Assembly: GCA_964019165.1 (NCBI GenBank)
Contig: OZ025283.1
Location: 6,712,001 to 6,776,000, forward strand
Direction: 5' to 3'
DNA: 64,000 bases
Source of the DNA: Mastigias papua
Taxonomy: Eukaryota > Cnidaria > Scyphozoa > Rhizostomeae > Mastigiidae
Below the pieces are notes generated by a model that was not told the origin of the DNA, did not search any database, and saw only the letters and a list, made by a program, of their open reading frames with translations. Below, piece after piece: positions 53,302-64,000 of the stretch; within the stretch, counting starts at the first letter, position 1, and every line of letters begins with the position of its first letter. The translations under genes were made by a program, and so were the position numbers.

Positions 53302-53592
53302 CAGGGACGCCTACCCTGGGGGCACATGAGGGGCAGCTGACCGCTGCCCTCGTCCAGGAAGGGCAAGGGGAGCAAGAAGTGCCCTTTTAAATAGGACCAT
53401 TTGCATATGATTAATCAAAATCTTTCCTATTAGAAAACATCTGAAGGCTAGAATCTGCCCCTGCGGGAGCATATACCTACACAAGTACTATTTACGTAGT
53501 CCCAGGGTAAACGTATTTTAGCAGAAAACTTCCACGATGTGCCCTGAGTGGAAACCTTGCCTGCCTGCCCCTGTAACGTGCGAGCGTCCCTG
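53302..53592. mobile_element. hAT-like MITE, 291 bp
   Basis: The ends CAGGGACGC and GCGTCCCTG are inverted (the right one read GAGCGTCCCTG). The flanks TAGGAAAG and TAGAAGAC share only 5 of 8 bases, so the target duplication is weak. Confidence 0.5.
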
Positions 53593-54316
53593 TAGAAGAC
53601 CGTTGCGTAACTCTAACTCGTTGCGTAACTCTAGCTGTCATTAGAGTATAAGTATATAGTGATTCTATACTTGTATTATCATCCTAACCATTTAGATTTG
53701 TTCGTTTCTATACTGCGTATCTCTATAGATCCTGCCTTATATTACTGCAACCCATAATGCATTCTGGGAGTGGCATCATAGCACAAGTTAATTATCTATA
53801 CCATGAAGTGGGTTAAGCTTAACTGGGGATGAACCTGGGTTTCCTTGCATTTACACTGTGAAAAATACATTACTAGTTTCATTATTTCATAAGGCTCATT
53901 TTATTTCATATTCGCCTGAGAATGGTTATACTTAACGTCTGGGCTTCAATGAAACACTTGTCCTTAGCTTTTCTAAAACTTTACTAGGGAAGCTATTACG
54001 AAAGAGATTGCATGTTTATTGTTAGAATCTTGGATATGCACCTGGTACTAAAAGTGTTTTTAATTTCACATGGAAATATTGAAATCACCTTATTGTTTGG
54101 AAGTTGGGGATTTCTGGATGGATGTATAAACGCTGATCGTCACGAAAAAAGTACATACAGATCAAAACCAAAAGTTACAATCTTTTCCTCTCTTGAATGT
54201 TGGCATGACAGTCACAAAGAGCATGTCGTACTCAAACGAAAATTAATAGACTTTTCTCATGCGAAGGTCATGATCTGAAGATTTCGGGATGAAGTAGTCT
54301 TTCATGAAAACGGAGT

Positions 54317-55840
54317 TCAGATTGGATGAATGTGGACTGTGGTAAGTTTAGTCTTGTTTAGCAGCTCATCATTAGTTGAGGAATAATCTGATAGTGCTAG
54401 GCGTAATGCTCTTCTATTAATCTTTTCCATTTTCAGCTGACTGTCATTGCTGCAAAATAGCCAAGTAAGAGGACTGTACTTGAAATGACAAAGGATAAAC
54501 GAGAAATGTAATGATGCCTTTATACAAAGTTTCAGAATGTTTGAATCAGACTTCAGCCTATCATCGATATGGACACCGAGAATTGTAACTGTGTCTGTTA
54601 CTTTAGTTTTTAATTCATTGTCTATTATAATTTCTTCAATGTTATTATGCTTCTTGCAGACTATCAAAGATTGGGATTTACTTGCCGTGGCTGTCATGTA
54701 GTTATAAATGAACTAATCTATTTAGCTCTTCAATACTGCTAATAGAAACTGCGACCGTGTTGTCATATGCAAAGGTGCACAACGGCCCAATGCTAATTAT
54801 AATGAAGGTGTGATTTATAGAACTATTGAAGAAAAGTGGACTAAGAATGTATCCTTGTGGTACTAATTGGTTTAAGGAGCCCATATGCTTAAATATTCAT
54901 CTAACTTCAAAGATTGCTGTTCAATCTGCGAGGTAGCTCGGTATTTGTCCAAGGGAGTTACTACTTGCACCATAAACATGTAATTTTGCAATTAGTATGC
55001 TTGTTGGGAGACAATGGAATGCTTTAGATAGGCCCATGAGAATAGCTTAAATGTGTTTGTCCCTCCTAAGTCAGCTTTCCAACCTTCCATTAGTCTTATC
55101 AGCTCATGTTGAGATGACAAGTGCTTACGATATAAGTGCATAGAAACTTTGAATGTGATTTTCGACAAAAAGAGATAACTGTTGTTTGATTACTTTCAGG
55201 TCTCAAAGACTTTGGAAAGCGATGTTAAAACGCTTATTGGACAATAGTTCGCCTTGCTAAATGGATCATTTTTCTTATAGACAGGAGTAACAAATGCTTT
55301 TGTAAAGACATAGGACAGATCCCTTGGATGATACACTGATTAAAATGCCCCATAAGGGTTTGGCAATGATGTCAGCACTGATTTCTAAGAGCTTTGCATC
55401 TATAGAATCACGACCGTCAGATTTTTCACTATTAAGGTTAGCAAGTATACGCTTTATACAACTTTCATTGGTTGTTTGAAAATCAAAAACAGTTATATCT
55501 TTTAAGTTCCTCTTACCATTTACTGTGCTGTCATGAGTTTTATGCTTTTCAATTATATGGTTTATGGATGAATAGGAGTCACAACTAATATTCATGTGAT
55601 CAGTTAATTGTTGCTTGTCAATGGAAAGGAAGATTTCATTCATAATCTCAGCAATACGTTGTGGATCGGTAACAAGAAAATCATTTTCTAGTAGGCATCT
55701 TCTGGCCTCTCCATCTGTAAAATCATCTTTTTTCTTTCTCACAACAGATATCAAAATTGTAGTAGCGGAAAATAAATATTCAATCTTCGTGCCAAAAGAT
55801 CGTACCAAGCTTTCCACAAATACTTATAAAAATTTTACGT
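54317..55840 (-). pseudogene. Degraded LINE (non-LTR) reverse transcriptase
   Basis: Minus-strand pieces in order: a pre-RT segment with ILANLNSEKSDGRDSIDAKL (55400-55450), VTPVYKKNDPFSKANYCPIS (about 55240-55290), NQLVPQGYILSPLFFN (54830-54880), FAYDNTVAVSIS (54750) and a C-terminal region with TVTILGVHIDDRLKSDSNIL and KINRRALRLALSDYSST (54380-54590). These are the standard blocks of CR1/Jockey-like RT and its downstream segment. It is broken by frameshifts and stops, and the catalytic FADD block reads FAYD, so the first aspartate is lost. Inactive. Confidence 0.85.
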
Positions 55841-56357
55841 AGCAAGAGATTCAAAGTCTTAGTTTCTGAACATTATTACTCGGGGTACATGATCAGTAAT
55901 TGCGCGTAACTGTCACTCAGCCCTCAATGTATGGTTACTATTTACTTTTGTCAGTTGGTGTTTTTTGTTTATCTTTTGCTATGTACAGTGTTGGTGATGA
56001 AACGTTGCCGTGAGGAGAAAGGCGTGGTGCTACAAGACAACACAACTGAAGCAGTGACTCTAGAGAACTGAAGACTACTCAGCTGAAAACTTTCTAACTT
56101 ATCCTTGACTACGAAAGACTACGAAAGAGAGAAGCAAGAATATGAACAGGTGAACTTTTATATATTCTTTTTGCTCTTTTTTGTGTCGATATTCAAGTAG
56201 TAGGTGCATCTCTCGCGGATAACAATGGATTCATCAAAAGCGCTGCGATCTACGAGTTGCCATCTTGCCCGCTGAACAGTGCATGCGCATTACGTCCATT
56301 AGTACTCGACCATGTAAAGCAAATGTCCATTCATGTGTCCATATGGATACAACAACA

Positions 56358-56600
56358 GTTCAGTTCAGTTCATGTATTTATTTTGAATTCTACTACATAT
56401 AAATACTCCAATATTAAATAACTTATAACAGTTTTAGATAACTACATATGATAAAACACCTACGTATACTAGAACACAAAAGGATAATAAACGACACTGG
56501 AGGATTTGTATGGAGGGGAATTCTTATGGAGGAACTCTCTCAGTAGCAAAGCTAACCGAGGATAGAGCACCCCCTTTTCAGATTATAGGCAGCGCTGGAG
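56358..56600. repeat. Interspersed repeat with GTTCA-rich end, second copy
   Basis: GTTCAGTTCAGTTCATG is followed by sequence with a TGGAGGGGAATTCTTATGG block, paralleling 14846-15070. Confidence 0.35.
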
Positions 56601-57372
56601 TAGAAAGCTGATTTCTTTTTACTGATAAGTGGCACTGGGAATTACGAGCATGAAGAGGCAAGTAGGGGAAGGAGGGGCAAGGAGGGGCAAGTGCCTATCC
56701 AATTGTGTAAGAAATCGTGAGTTGTCACAGCAAGGATGGCACTATGGGGTATCATGGGGGAAGCTGCTCCCAAAAACCTAGAGTTCCACCTCATCGTATC
56801 TTTATATTTAAAACAGAGTGTTTCCCTAAAATCGGAATGGCGTGATCATAAAAGGCCACAAACCCGCAATCTTGTATACTTTATCGGCGCCTAATCTATT
56901 CTGGATTTGTCGGCACATCAAGTATTCGGTTCTAGCCCAACCAGGCGCAACCCCTGTCGTCAAAAGTGTTGTTGTCAAGAATCTTTTGTTTACTGTATGC
57001 CCCCTTTGAAACACCCTACCAGTGGTACTGTTAGTGATGATTTAGCTAGTAAAAACTGGGAAGGTGAGATTGACTGGCGCCTTTAACTTTCACGACGGCT
57101 CTTATCATACTTCTCTCCGATTGTGCGATATGACCCCCCGTGTCATCAAAGATGTCATCAAAGATGTCATACAACCTGCAAGCAGAGACGACGGCCCTGC
57201 TGTGACTCATGCTATTTCCCCTTAGCACAGCAAATACTAGCTGAACAGTTTGGACTACATAGCATGTCGCAGTGAATCAATCGTTGGTTCAGAGACAAAG
57301 GCTGTATGGTTTTCTTCGCCAGGCAATAAAAACCTCAGAATGATATTGTGAGAAAAACTATCATAGGAGATG

Positions 57373-60300
57373 ATGCTGACAACGTTAGTAGCAACACGAC
57401 TATGCATCATCACAGTACTGTGTGTAAGAGCTATTCAGTCGGAGAACCTCTGTAAAAGTGGGTATATTTTAGATGCTTTTTATTGAGTACCCTGGCGGAT
57501 GTTAACAATCCGTTGCATGGAATATGGGCATAAACTATGTATCATTTGAAAGTACTTATTGCGTACGTAGTGCCCTTGTAATGCCATACTTACTCTTGCA
57601 GCGCCTATCATAATGCCTTCTGTTTTTAACGTCACATATCGAAGTTGAAGTCTTGTACAGATGAAGGAGGCTCAAGGGGCGGCGTATTTGCAGTTTAGGG
57701 TTGCTGCCAAATCGCTGTAAGTATTATGCGAAATTACTCTTTACGATGCATAGAGTCCAAACAGACGATAAAAAGTGCGCCACTACTCATCAAGTACTTA
57801 TTTACTCCTACTTTTCCTTCGATAAGCGTGGAAGTCCCTTTGTGCATTAAGACACTTTTTTATTGTCTGTTTCGACCCTATGCATCGTGAGGAGTACTTT
57901 TGTATAGAATTTACGGCGATTTGGCGGTAACTCTAAACTGCACACCCGCTCTGCCCCCGTAGCTGTTATTACCTGCTCCCAAGTCGAGTAAAGTTGCTAA
58001 TGACCCTATTTGCTCATCAGGAATTTAAAGTCAGAAGGCAGTGTTGAATATGTAACCTGTGTAACTCAAGAAGCAGCTGTTGCATTAGCAACAGGGACGG
58101 CGTACATTAAAGCCTGGTTCACACGGTGTCAATCTGCGGCTATCGTGTCTATCTGCACCTAAAACTTTGATGTTAGACACGATAGACACCGTGTGAACAT
58201 GCGGTGTTAATAACAAAATGCCACTTTGGCACACTTTAATCCAGGCGTCTAAACGCGGCCAAATATGAAAAAGTTTTGATATTTATACACGGGGGTGTTA
58301 ATTGGCGCCTATCTTTCCTTTGTGTCTCTTTTGTTTTAAGGAATGTAAACTATTTTCACACTATGACACATACCAATATCACAAATTTAGTTGAAAGTGG
58401 AAGTGGATGAGGTGACTGCAACCCGCCCAAGATTCGGTGAAAATCTTTCTGAAGCTGTTCGCAATTATCCTGCGCTTTACGATAAATCGGACCCTGGCTT
58501 TAACGATAGGCACAATAAAAGTGATGCCTGGGACAAGCGCTGCAAGGGAACTGAACATTGAAGGATATCCTCATATAAAGCAAAGAAGTGCATAAATCCC
58601 CACGCTGGTTCCTCCTCGGAGATGTCTATTTACCCCACTGCTGTCTCTGCACTTTCTCCCACTGGACCACTCTTCTTCTTTAGTATAAAATTACCAGCAG
58701 AAGGGGTGCAGCGGCATACTTTCGACGAACCTCTTCCATATTGAGCGCTGCAAAGGCGCAGATTGACGCCGTCCAACTGGACAGGTTGTTTACTTTATGA
58801 GACATTTTGTTATTACCATACATGTTCACACGGTGTCTATCGTGTCTAACATCAAATTTTTAGGGCAGATAGACACCATAGCCGCAGATTGACACCGTGT
58901 GAACCAGGCTTAAAGGCAAAAAAATTCGGACACAAAAATTTCGGACAAAATTTTTTCGGACGTTTTTCAAAGTTATTTCGGACGTTTCCAGAGAAATGTC
59001 GGACGAATACAGAAAAGCATGTATTTAGTTATTTTTAATGCTTTAAAAAGATATCTTAAGGTTAACTCTTTCAAGTTCGTTTAAACGGTTCATTACTGAT
59101 TAAAAGTGTTTAAATGGGTCCTCATCAGGAACTTCAAATGTGGCAATGGGAATGATGCCTGTCATTTCAAAGGCCTTAATGATCATTTGTCAGTTTTTCT
59201 GAAAGTGATCATAAAAGCTGATCAACCAACGTGCATGCAAAGGCTTGACGATTGACAGTTTCGTCTCGATGTTCACTGAGAGTGTATCATTGATTATACA
59301 AACTTAATTTTTCAAATGCTGTTTTCTCAGAATGGCATTTTCCGCTTATATGGGTTTATTGGGGCAGTGATACAGAGAGAGTTATACAACCTATTGACAT
59401 GAAATTTTCACCATAGGTGCACTACAAGATCTAGAGTGCAATGTCGAGAGCATATTTTTTCAGTTCTGCTGATTTTGCCCAAAATTTTCTGACAAAAATT
59501 TTGCTTCGTGTTGTTTGTTCATCAAGTACTAAAGTATGATAGATATCAAAAGTCTATCTCGAGATTGCATAGATAAGGGTACTGTCTATCCATTGTAAAG
59601 ATTTAGGACAATCACAGAAAGTTTGTCCACTGTAGAGCTGCCCCATAATTATGTATTTTTCACAGTCAGAAACAGGAAGTTGGTTGTCATGGCAACATAG
59701 GAGTCATTTTAGACTTGAAAACATGTTAGGTTTTGTCCATTTGGCCTTTTTTGCAACTTTTTACATGATTTTGTGGCAAAAAGCTCATTTTCTAGAAAAA
59801 CAGTTTCAAGGGTACTAAGTGCCTTAACAAAAGAAGAAAATAATCTACTGTAATTTACCCCAACTTCTACTAGTAGGTTTGTTATAAAGCAGTTTCTTTT
59901 ATATAAAAAACGTGTAAACAAGAAAATACACATTTTAACTACAAAAAATACACAGTTTAAACAAAGAAAATGTCTTGCTATATTTTCCCGTGTTGCAAAA
60001 AATTTCGGACAGTAAAAATTTCGGATGACAAAAATTTCGGATGTTAAAATTTTCGGACGCCTCGAATATCCGAAAATATTAACGTCCGAAATTTTTTGCC
60101 TTTAATGTAGTTGTTATGATGATTTCTTTGATTGAGACTAGAATGGAACTCTAGAGAACGGTCACATAGTCATCCATCGTTATAACCAATGCCATAGTTG
60201 TCTAAACTTGTTCACATTTACAGCCATCTAACATATAGAATTGGGTTTGAGCAAACTCGTGAACATCATTATCATGTTTTATTATCTTTATCTTGTACAT

Positions 60301-60723
60301 TGATCAGCCATCTTCCCATTGTTTTCCCATACACCCAAGAAGATCAATCGTCAATACACGATAGGTAGCTCTGTAAGATATTTTCCTCCTATTTTCTAAC
60401 GGCATAATTTTGATATTAATAGAGTTGATATTTCAGAAGCTCCAAGGCCCCCATCACCTGGATGCTGCCCTGATGCATATTTGCATCTATGCTGCCATGG
60501 AATTCCACCGTGTAACGCCTCAAACGCCGTTTTACCGCCGATTCCAGCTACACCAGCCGCAAGAAACTCCAGCGAAGCCGGTCGTGTTATTTTTAGAGGA
60601 CACAATGTCACAAGATACCTATGCTCGCCCCCACATAGTACCCCCGCATGCGCAGAGGGCTTCTACAGCAATAATGGTTCTGTTGAAACTTGCCCTCCTG
60701 GTATGTATGTATAGATGATTGTA

Positions 60724-60803
<80 letters not shown>

Positions 60804-60870
60804 AATGATGTTGATGATGATGATAATGATGTTGATGATGATATGATGATGATGATGATGATAATGATGT

Positions 60871-60968
<98 letters not shown>

Positions 60969-61281
60969 GCTAGCCCATGGTTGGAGACCTCCTCGTGGTG
61001 GCAAGCGGGCACAGAGAGACTCTGCCCTTAAGTTGATAATGATTCATTTTGCGAAGATTCAGAATTGGGGCAGGTGTTGACGACCTGTGGCAAACTGTCC
61101 AACCAGGCCCCTTCAGTGAAAGTCAGGCACAGCAGCTTCAGGCTGCAGCTCTGATAAGTAACTGTTGGGGTAACAGAGTGGATTGAGTGTAGCCGACTCA
61201 ATCACCTCTTCTAAACAATTTGAAGGCGACACTGACCTCAGGGTCAGCCTAGGCCCCGTAAGGGGCGTATGGGAAAAGACA

Positions 61282-61342
<61 letters not shown>

Positions 61343-63988
61343 ATGATGATGATTATGATGATGATCATGATTAAGATTGTGATTATATTATTACTATCAT
61401 CATCACTTTCGCAAGTTTTGTTTTGTTTCTTCGATTACTGATTTTGGATTTTACGAATTATACCTAAATACTTTAATTAAACTCAATTCTGAATCACAAA
61501 AATGCTAAGATACGAATGGTATGCTTGATTTTCTTTAATTTTATTTTTTTTGGAGTTGTTAAGGAAGGACACCTTTTAGCAGATAGAAAGTTAATCTACA
61601 AGAGCCTTCCATAGCTCTACATGATTTTACAGAACACTCTTCTCATAGGGTTCTACTGTCCAGAGTTGAGTACCTGCATACTTCCGTGTCATCTTGGAAG
61701 CTACTGCAGAACATATCAGTACGTTTTTGTGCCCGCATCCCTGAGAAGAAGCAGTGTTCAGCCACTCTGTAAAAGCATGGGGTTGTGTTGCGTCGATTGG
61801 CATGGTGAGCAGGTAGCACCAATTGAATTAACCCTCGTAAATGGTTCAAAGATATTCAAATGCCAAGGTATGTCCCATCCTCATCCATGTCCTAAAGGGA
61901 ACTACTGCCCAAGTACAACAACAAGAGTGACTTGCACAAGTGGTCATTTCTGCCCAGAGGGATCAATAGAACCGCTTCAATGTCCGGTAAGTCTTGTAGA
62001 CTCTGGGTATACACTATATCCTCTTCTTCACCTCTGTTAATTATACTTTATGGTCGCTTAAATACTCTATCTAAATTGTCTTTACACAGTGTTCACTGGG
62101 AAATACAAAAATTCCCTGTAAGTGAGATGTGTATTACGCTTGATCCACTCGGTCAGAGGATAGCTAACCCTGATTTGTACGATAATATGACGTAGTCTAT
62201 TAATTAAAGGCAATTGCATTACCTTATCACTATTGTGTAGCCACCTATCGTCACTATTATGTATGCAATGGAGTAGCTCAACGCGGGATTATGCGTAAAT
62301 CACTTAGTTTTTTCCCAGTTATTCGAATAGTGCGCTAAGCATCATTTATGTTAATGAAAGTCACTTGCATCACGTCGTTTTTGTACTAGGATGCTTGCTA
62401 GTTAGGATTGATAGCGGAAAACCAGATGTAGTGTAAATTTACTTGAATCTCTCCTTGCAGCTGTTGACTATATGCAATGAGGGTGAATCGGCCCCTCTTA
62501 ATAATGCTGCTGGTCCTTTGCTGGCTGGGCTTCTGGTCTTAATAGTTGTGGCTGCCTACCAGTTCTATATTCACTTCTCGGAAATCAAGTTCTACTGCAC
62601 ATTATACTTCAGTGAGGTAGTTGGGAAAGATCGAAGTTTGAGTGTGGCTTACAATATCTCAGATGGTGTGAAATGCTTAACTATCAGTTTGAAAGATTTG
62701 ACGTCAAAAGCCCAAGATGAAGCAGAGATACTACCCAAAGATTTCCCCATTACTATCGCTTTTACCGATCTTAGTTTGACTTTGAAATCTGTAAGTACCA
62801 TTTGATTTTGTTTGGTTTTCATCACCATCAGAAACCAGCACACAGATTGAGATAGTTTAAAGAAGTGACCAATAGCAATTGTATATCAGCTATAATGGGA
62901 GCAAACATGATCACGTGTGCCATACTCGCTTTTTCTTTAGCCATAATGATTTCAGTGCTCTATCATCATCCCCATAATGATCTTCATCATCAATCCCACT
63001 TGGAAAAAAAATGGAACTTTGATAATTCATAAGAAAAATTTGCTGAAACTAATGGTGGAGATATATAGGACGATCAACCACTGAAGTCCTCCATATATGT
63101 GGGATCTTTTCACCAGAAATGTGGTGGAGGATGATTTTAGAATTAAAATACTCTCCGGGCTTCCACCTGCCAGATCACGGAGATTTGGTACTTATTCGCT
63201 GAAATTTAAGAGAAGTGTTCTCTGGAATAATCCGCAATGATTAACTTAGAACTGCTCAGAACTTGGCAATATATATTTAAACAAAAATCGAAGACTGGAA
63301 TGGTACTCGGTGCACGTGCAGCATTTGTAAATGTTAACTACTAATGCACTTTATCTTTAAATAAGTTAGCTTTATTGGTTATTATAACTATTGTATATTT
63401 CATCAACATGAAATAAAGTTGTGATATGAAATGAAATGAAATAAAAAAGCCTCATAAGCGATGTCACGTGAACAGCGTTCGGATATGTCACTTTGCTTAC
63501 GCAAGTGTCTCTTGGAGCCTAGCCTTAGGAGAGAGATAGAAATGGAAGTACGATTACCATATAATGAGTGATAGGGTTCACGGGTTTGTTTGTTTGTTTG
63601 GGAGTTGGCAGAGGTAGGTAGTCAACGCAACAGCGATGTGACGAACGTACCATGCGCGATTTTGACATCAGAGAGGGACTTTTATTGTGGCACTTTGAAT
63701 TTGAATGCTCTATGGCCAGCAGTTGAAATCAGTTCATAACAAACTGCAACGTAGCCGAGTATCCATTAGCTTTCCAAGGTAATTTTTGCAGCATGAGTAG
63801 TCTTTGACTTGATTTACTTGGAGTTAAAGTGGACTGTCGCTTTTCATCCATTTCAGCGTGACAAAAAGGTGGTACTGTCAGGGGTAACAGGTAGTGTCTT
63901 GAGTGGTGAGGTGACAGCAGTTATGGGGCCATCAGGAGCAGGAAAGACAACATTCCTAAATGCACTCAGTGGAAAAGCATACTATGGA
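57373..63988 (+). CDS. ABCG24/28-like half-transporter, copy D (exons 1-5; truncated by window end)
   Basis: Exons: 57373-57457, 60437-60700, 61649-61986, 62461-62790, 63857-63988, continuing to the right. Phases equal those of B and C. Exon 1 encodes a longer leader (MLTTLVATRLCIITVLCVRA…SENLCK, 28 codons). Exon 2 has [17 protein letters not shown] and is five codons shorter than in B and C. Exon 3 has [52 protein letters not shown] and [14 protein letters not shown]. Exon 4 has [19 protein letters not shown] and [15 protein letters not shown], like copy C. Exon 5 has the canonical Walker [11 protein letters not shown]. So the Walker A is intact, but the switch histidine lies outside the window. 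Intron 1 is filled with transposable elements and intron 2 with (ATG)n repeats. Confidence 0.88.
57675..57960. repeat. Foldback inverted repeat in copy D intron 1
   Basis: Arms of about 110 bp are inverted. GCAGTTTAGGGTTGCTGCCA at 57690 faces its near complement TGGCGGTAACTCTAAACTGC at 57922, and ACGATGCATAGAGTCCAAAC faces GTTTCGACCCTATGCATCGT. The ends are G/C-rich. Non-coding. Confidence 0.75.
58103..60109. mobile_element. Outer TIR element interrupted by the inner one
   Basis: The left end TACATTAAAGGCAAAAAA is split after CATTAA by the inner element; its continuation at 58911 reads TAAAGGCAAAAAAATTCGG. The right end CCGAAATTTTTTGCCTTTAA plus TGTA is the inverse. TA on both borders suggests a Tc1/mariner-like target. 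TTCGGAC or TTCGGAT occurs many times in the first 90 and last 120 bp, probably as subterminal binding repeats. Without the inner element it is about 1.2 kb and non-coding. Confidence 0.75.
58111..58909. mobile_element. Inner nested TIR element, about 800 bp
   Basis: The ends AGCCTGGTTCACACGGTGTC and GACACCGTGTGAACCAGGC form inverted repeats of about 95 bp that contain further internal palindromy (TGTTAGACACGATAGACACC). TTAA lies on both sides. The duplication may be TAA (Harbinger type), TTAA or TTAAA, because the target's own bases make the boundary ambiguous. No transposase-like frame was recognised. It sits inside the left end of the element at 58103-60109. Confidence 0.75.
60724..60968. 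repeat. (ATG)n microsatellite next to copy D exon 2 donor
   Basis: About 245 bp of GAT/ATG trinucleotide with a few GTT and AAT variants, beginning about 20 bp after the donor at 60701. Confidence 0.95.
60969..61281 (+). repeat. Probable retroelement 3' fragment between (ATG)n arrays
   Basis: A G/C-richer 313-bp block begins GGCTAGCCCATGGTTGGAGA, ends GGGGCGTATGGGAAAAGACA and runs directly into a second (GAT)n tract. Trinucleotide tails of this kind are usual for RTE-type LINEs and their SINEs. No coding match is visible, so the assignment is tentative. Confidence 0.4.
61282..61375. repeat. (ATG)n microsatellite, second array
   Basis: About 90 bp of GAT trinucleotide with ATT variants at the 3' end, in copy D intron 2. 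Confidence 0.95.
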
Positions 63989-64000
63989 GTAAGTGTATTC

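Larger units (their letters stand above)
52117..57372. other. Intergenic spacer C-D (5.3 kb)
   Basis: No ABCG exon is seen. It holds a degenerate TATAAG-type MITE end (52255-52340), two hAT-like elements (52659-52783, 53302-53592), a LINE reverse-transcriptase relic (54317-55840) and a GTTCA-ended repeat (56358-56600). Nothing was recognised in 53593-54316, 55841-56357 or 56601-57372; the last of these should contain the promoter of copy D. The open frame at 54012-54278 shows no domain. Confidence 0.6.

Noticed and set aside
60690..61031. Open frames of poly-Asp, poly-His, poly-Ile or poly-Met
   Set aside because: They are translations of the (ATG)n microsatellite in different frames, inside copy D intron 2.

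Overview
This is an AT-rich animal nuclear window, probably from a marine invertebrate. The evidence is GT-AG introns, small exons inside large introns, abundant hAT-like and TA-flanked transposon relics, degraded LINEs, a tRNA-headed SINE, long (TA)n and (ATG)n microsatellites, and TTAGGG-like interstitial repeats. The phylum cannot be fixed from sequence alone. Nearly all coding content belongs to one gene family.

Four head-to-tail, plus-strand copies of an ABCG half-transporter gene fill the window. The family is the ABCG24/28-like (plant) / Adp1-like (fungal) type: a signal peptide, a cysteine-rich extracellular domain, one membrane span, an ABC ATPase domain, then about six membrane helices. 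Copy A is the 3' end only (last two exons, 232-4154). Copy B (9453-23163) and copy C (36425-52116) are complete 14-exon genes predicted to give 916 and 907 residues. Copy D (57373-63988) holds exons 1-5 and runs off the right edge. Exon boundaries and intron phases are identical among copies. The assembled B and C reading frames are both multiples of three and open to the stop.

Intergenic spacing is about 5.3 kb between A and B and between C and D, but 13.3 kb between B and C. The longer gap holds a 101-bp satellite, a SINE, a LINE endonuclease relic, a 791-bp TIR element and a foldback element with telomere-like repeats. The A-B and C-D spacers and the introns hold more MITEs, a LINE reverse-transcriptase relic, foldback palindromes and, in D intron 1, one transposon nested in another.

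Two biological points stand out. Copy B has lost the ABC switch histidine (Arg518 where C has His527) and has Ala for Thr beside the Walker A lysine-threonine, while keeping Walker B and the LSGGQ-type signature. A and B also share a 454-bp tract, covering the end of the last intron and most of the last exon, that is far more alike than the neighbouring exon; this looks like gene conversion. The proteins are membrane half-transporters that must dimerise. A degenerate paralogue beside an intact one invites a model of asymmetric heterodimers, but that is inference.
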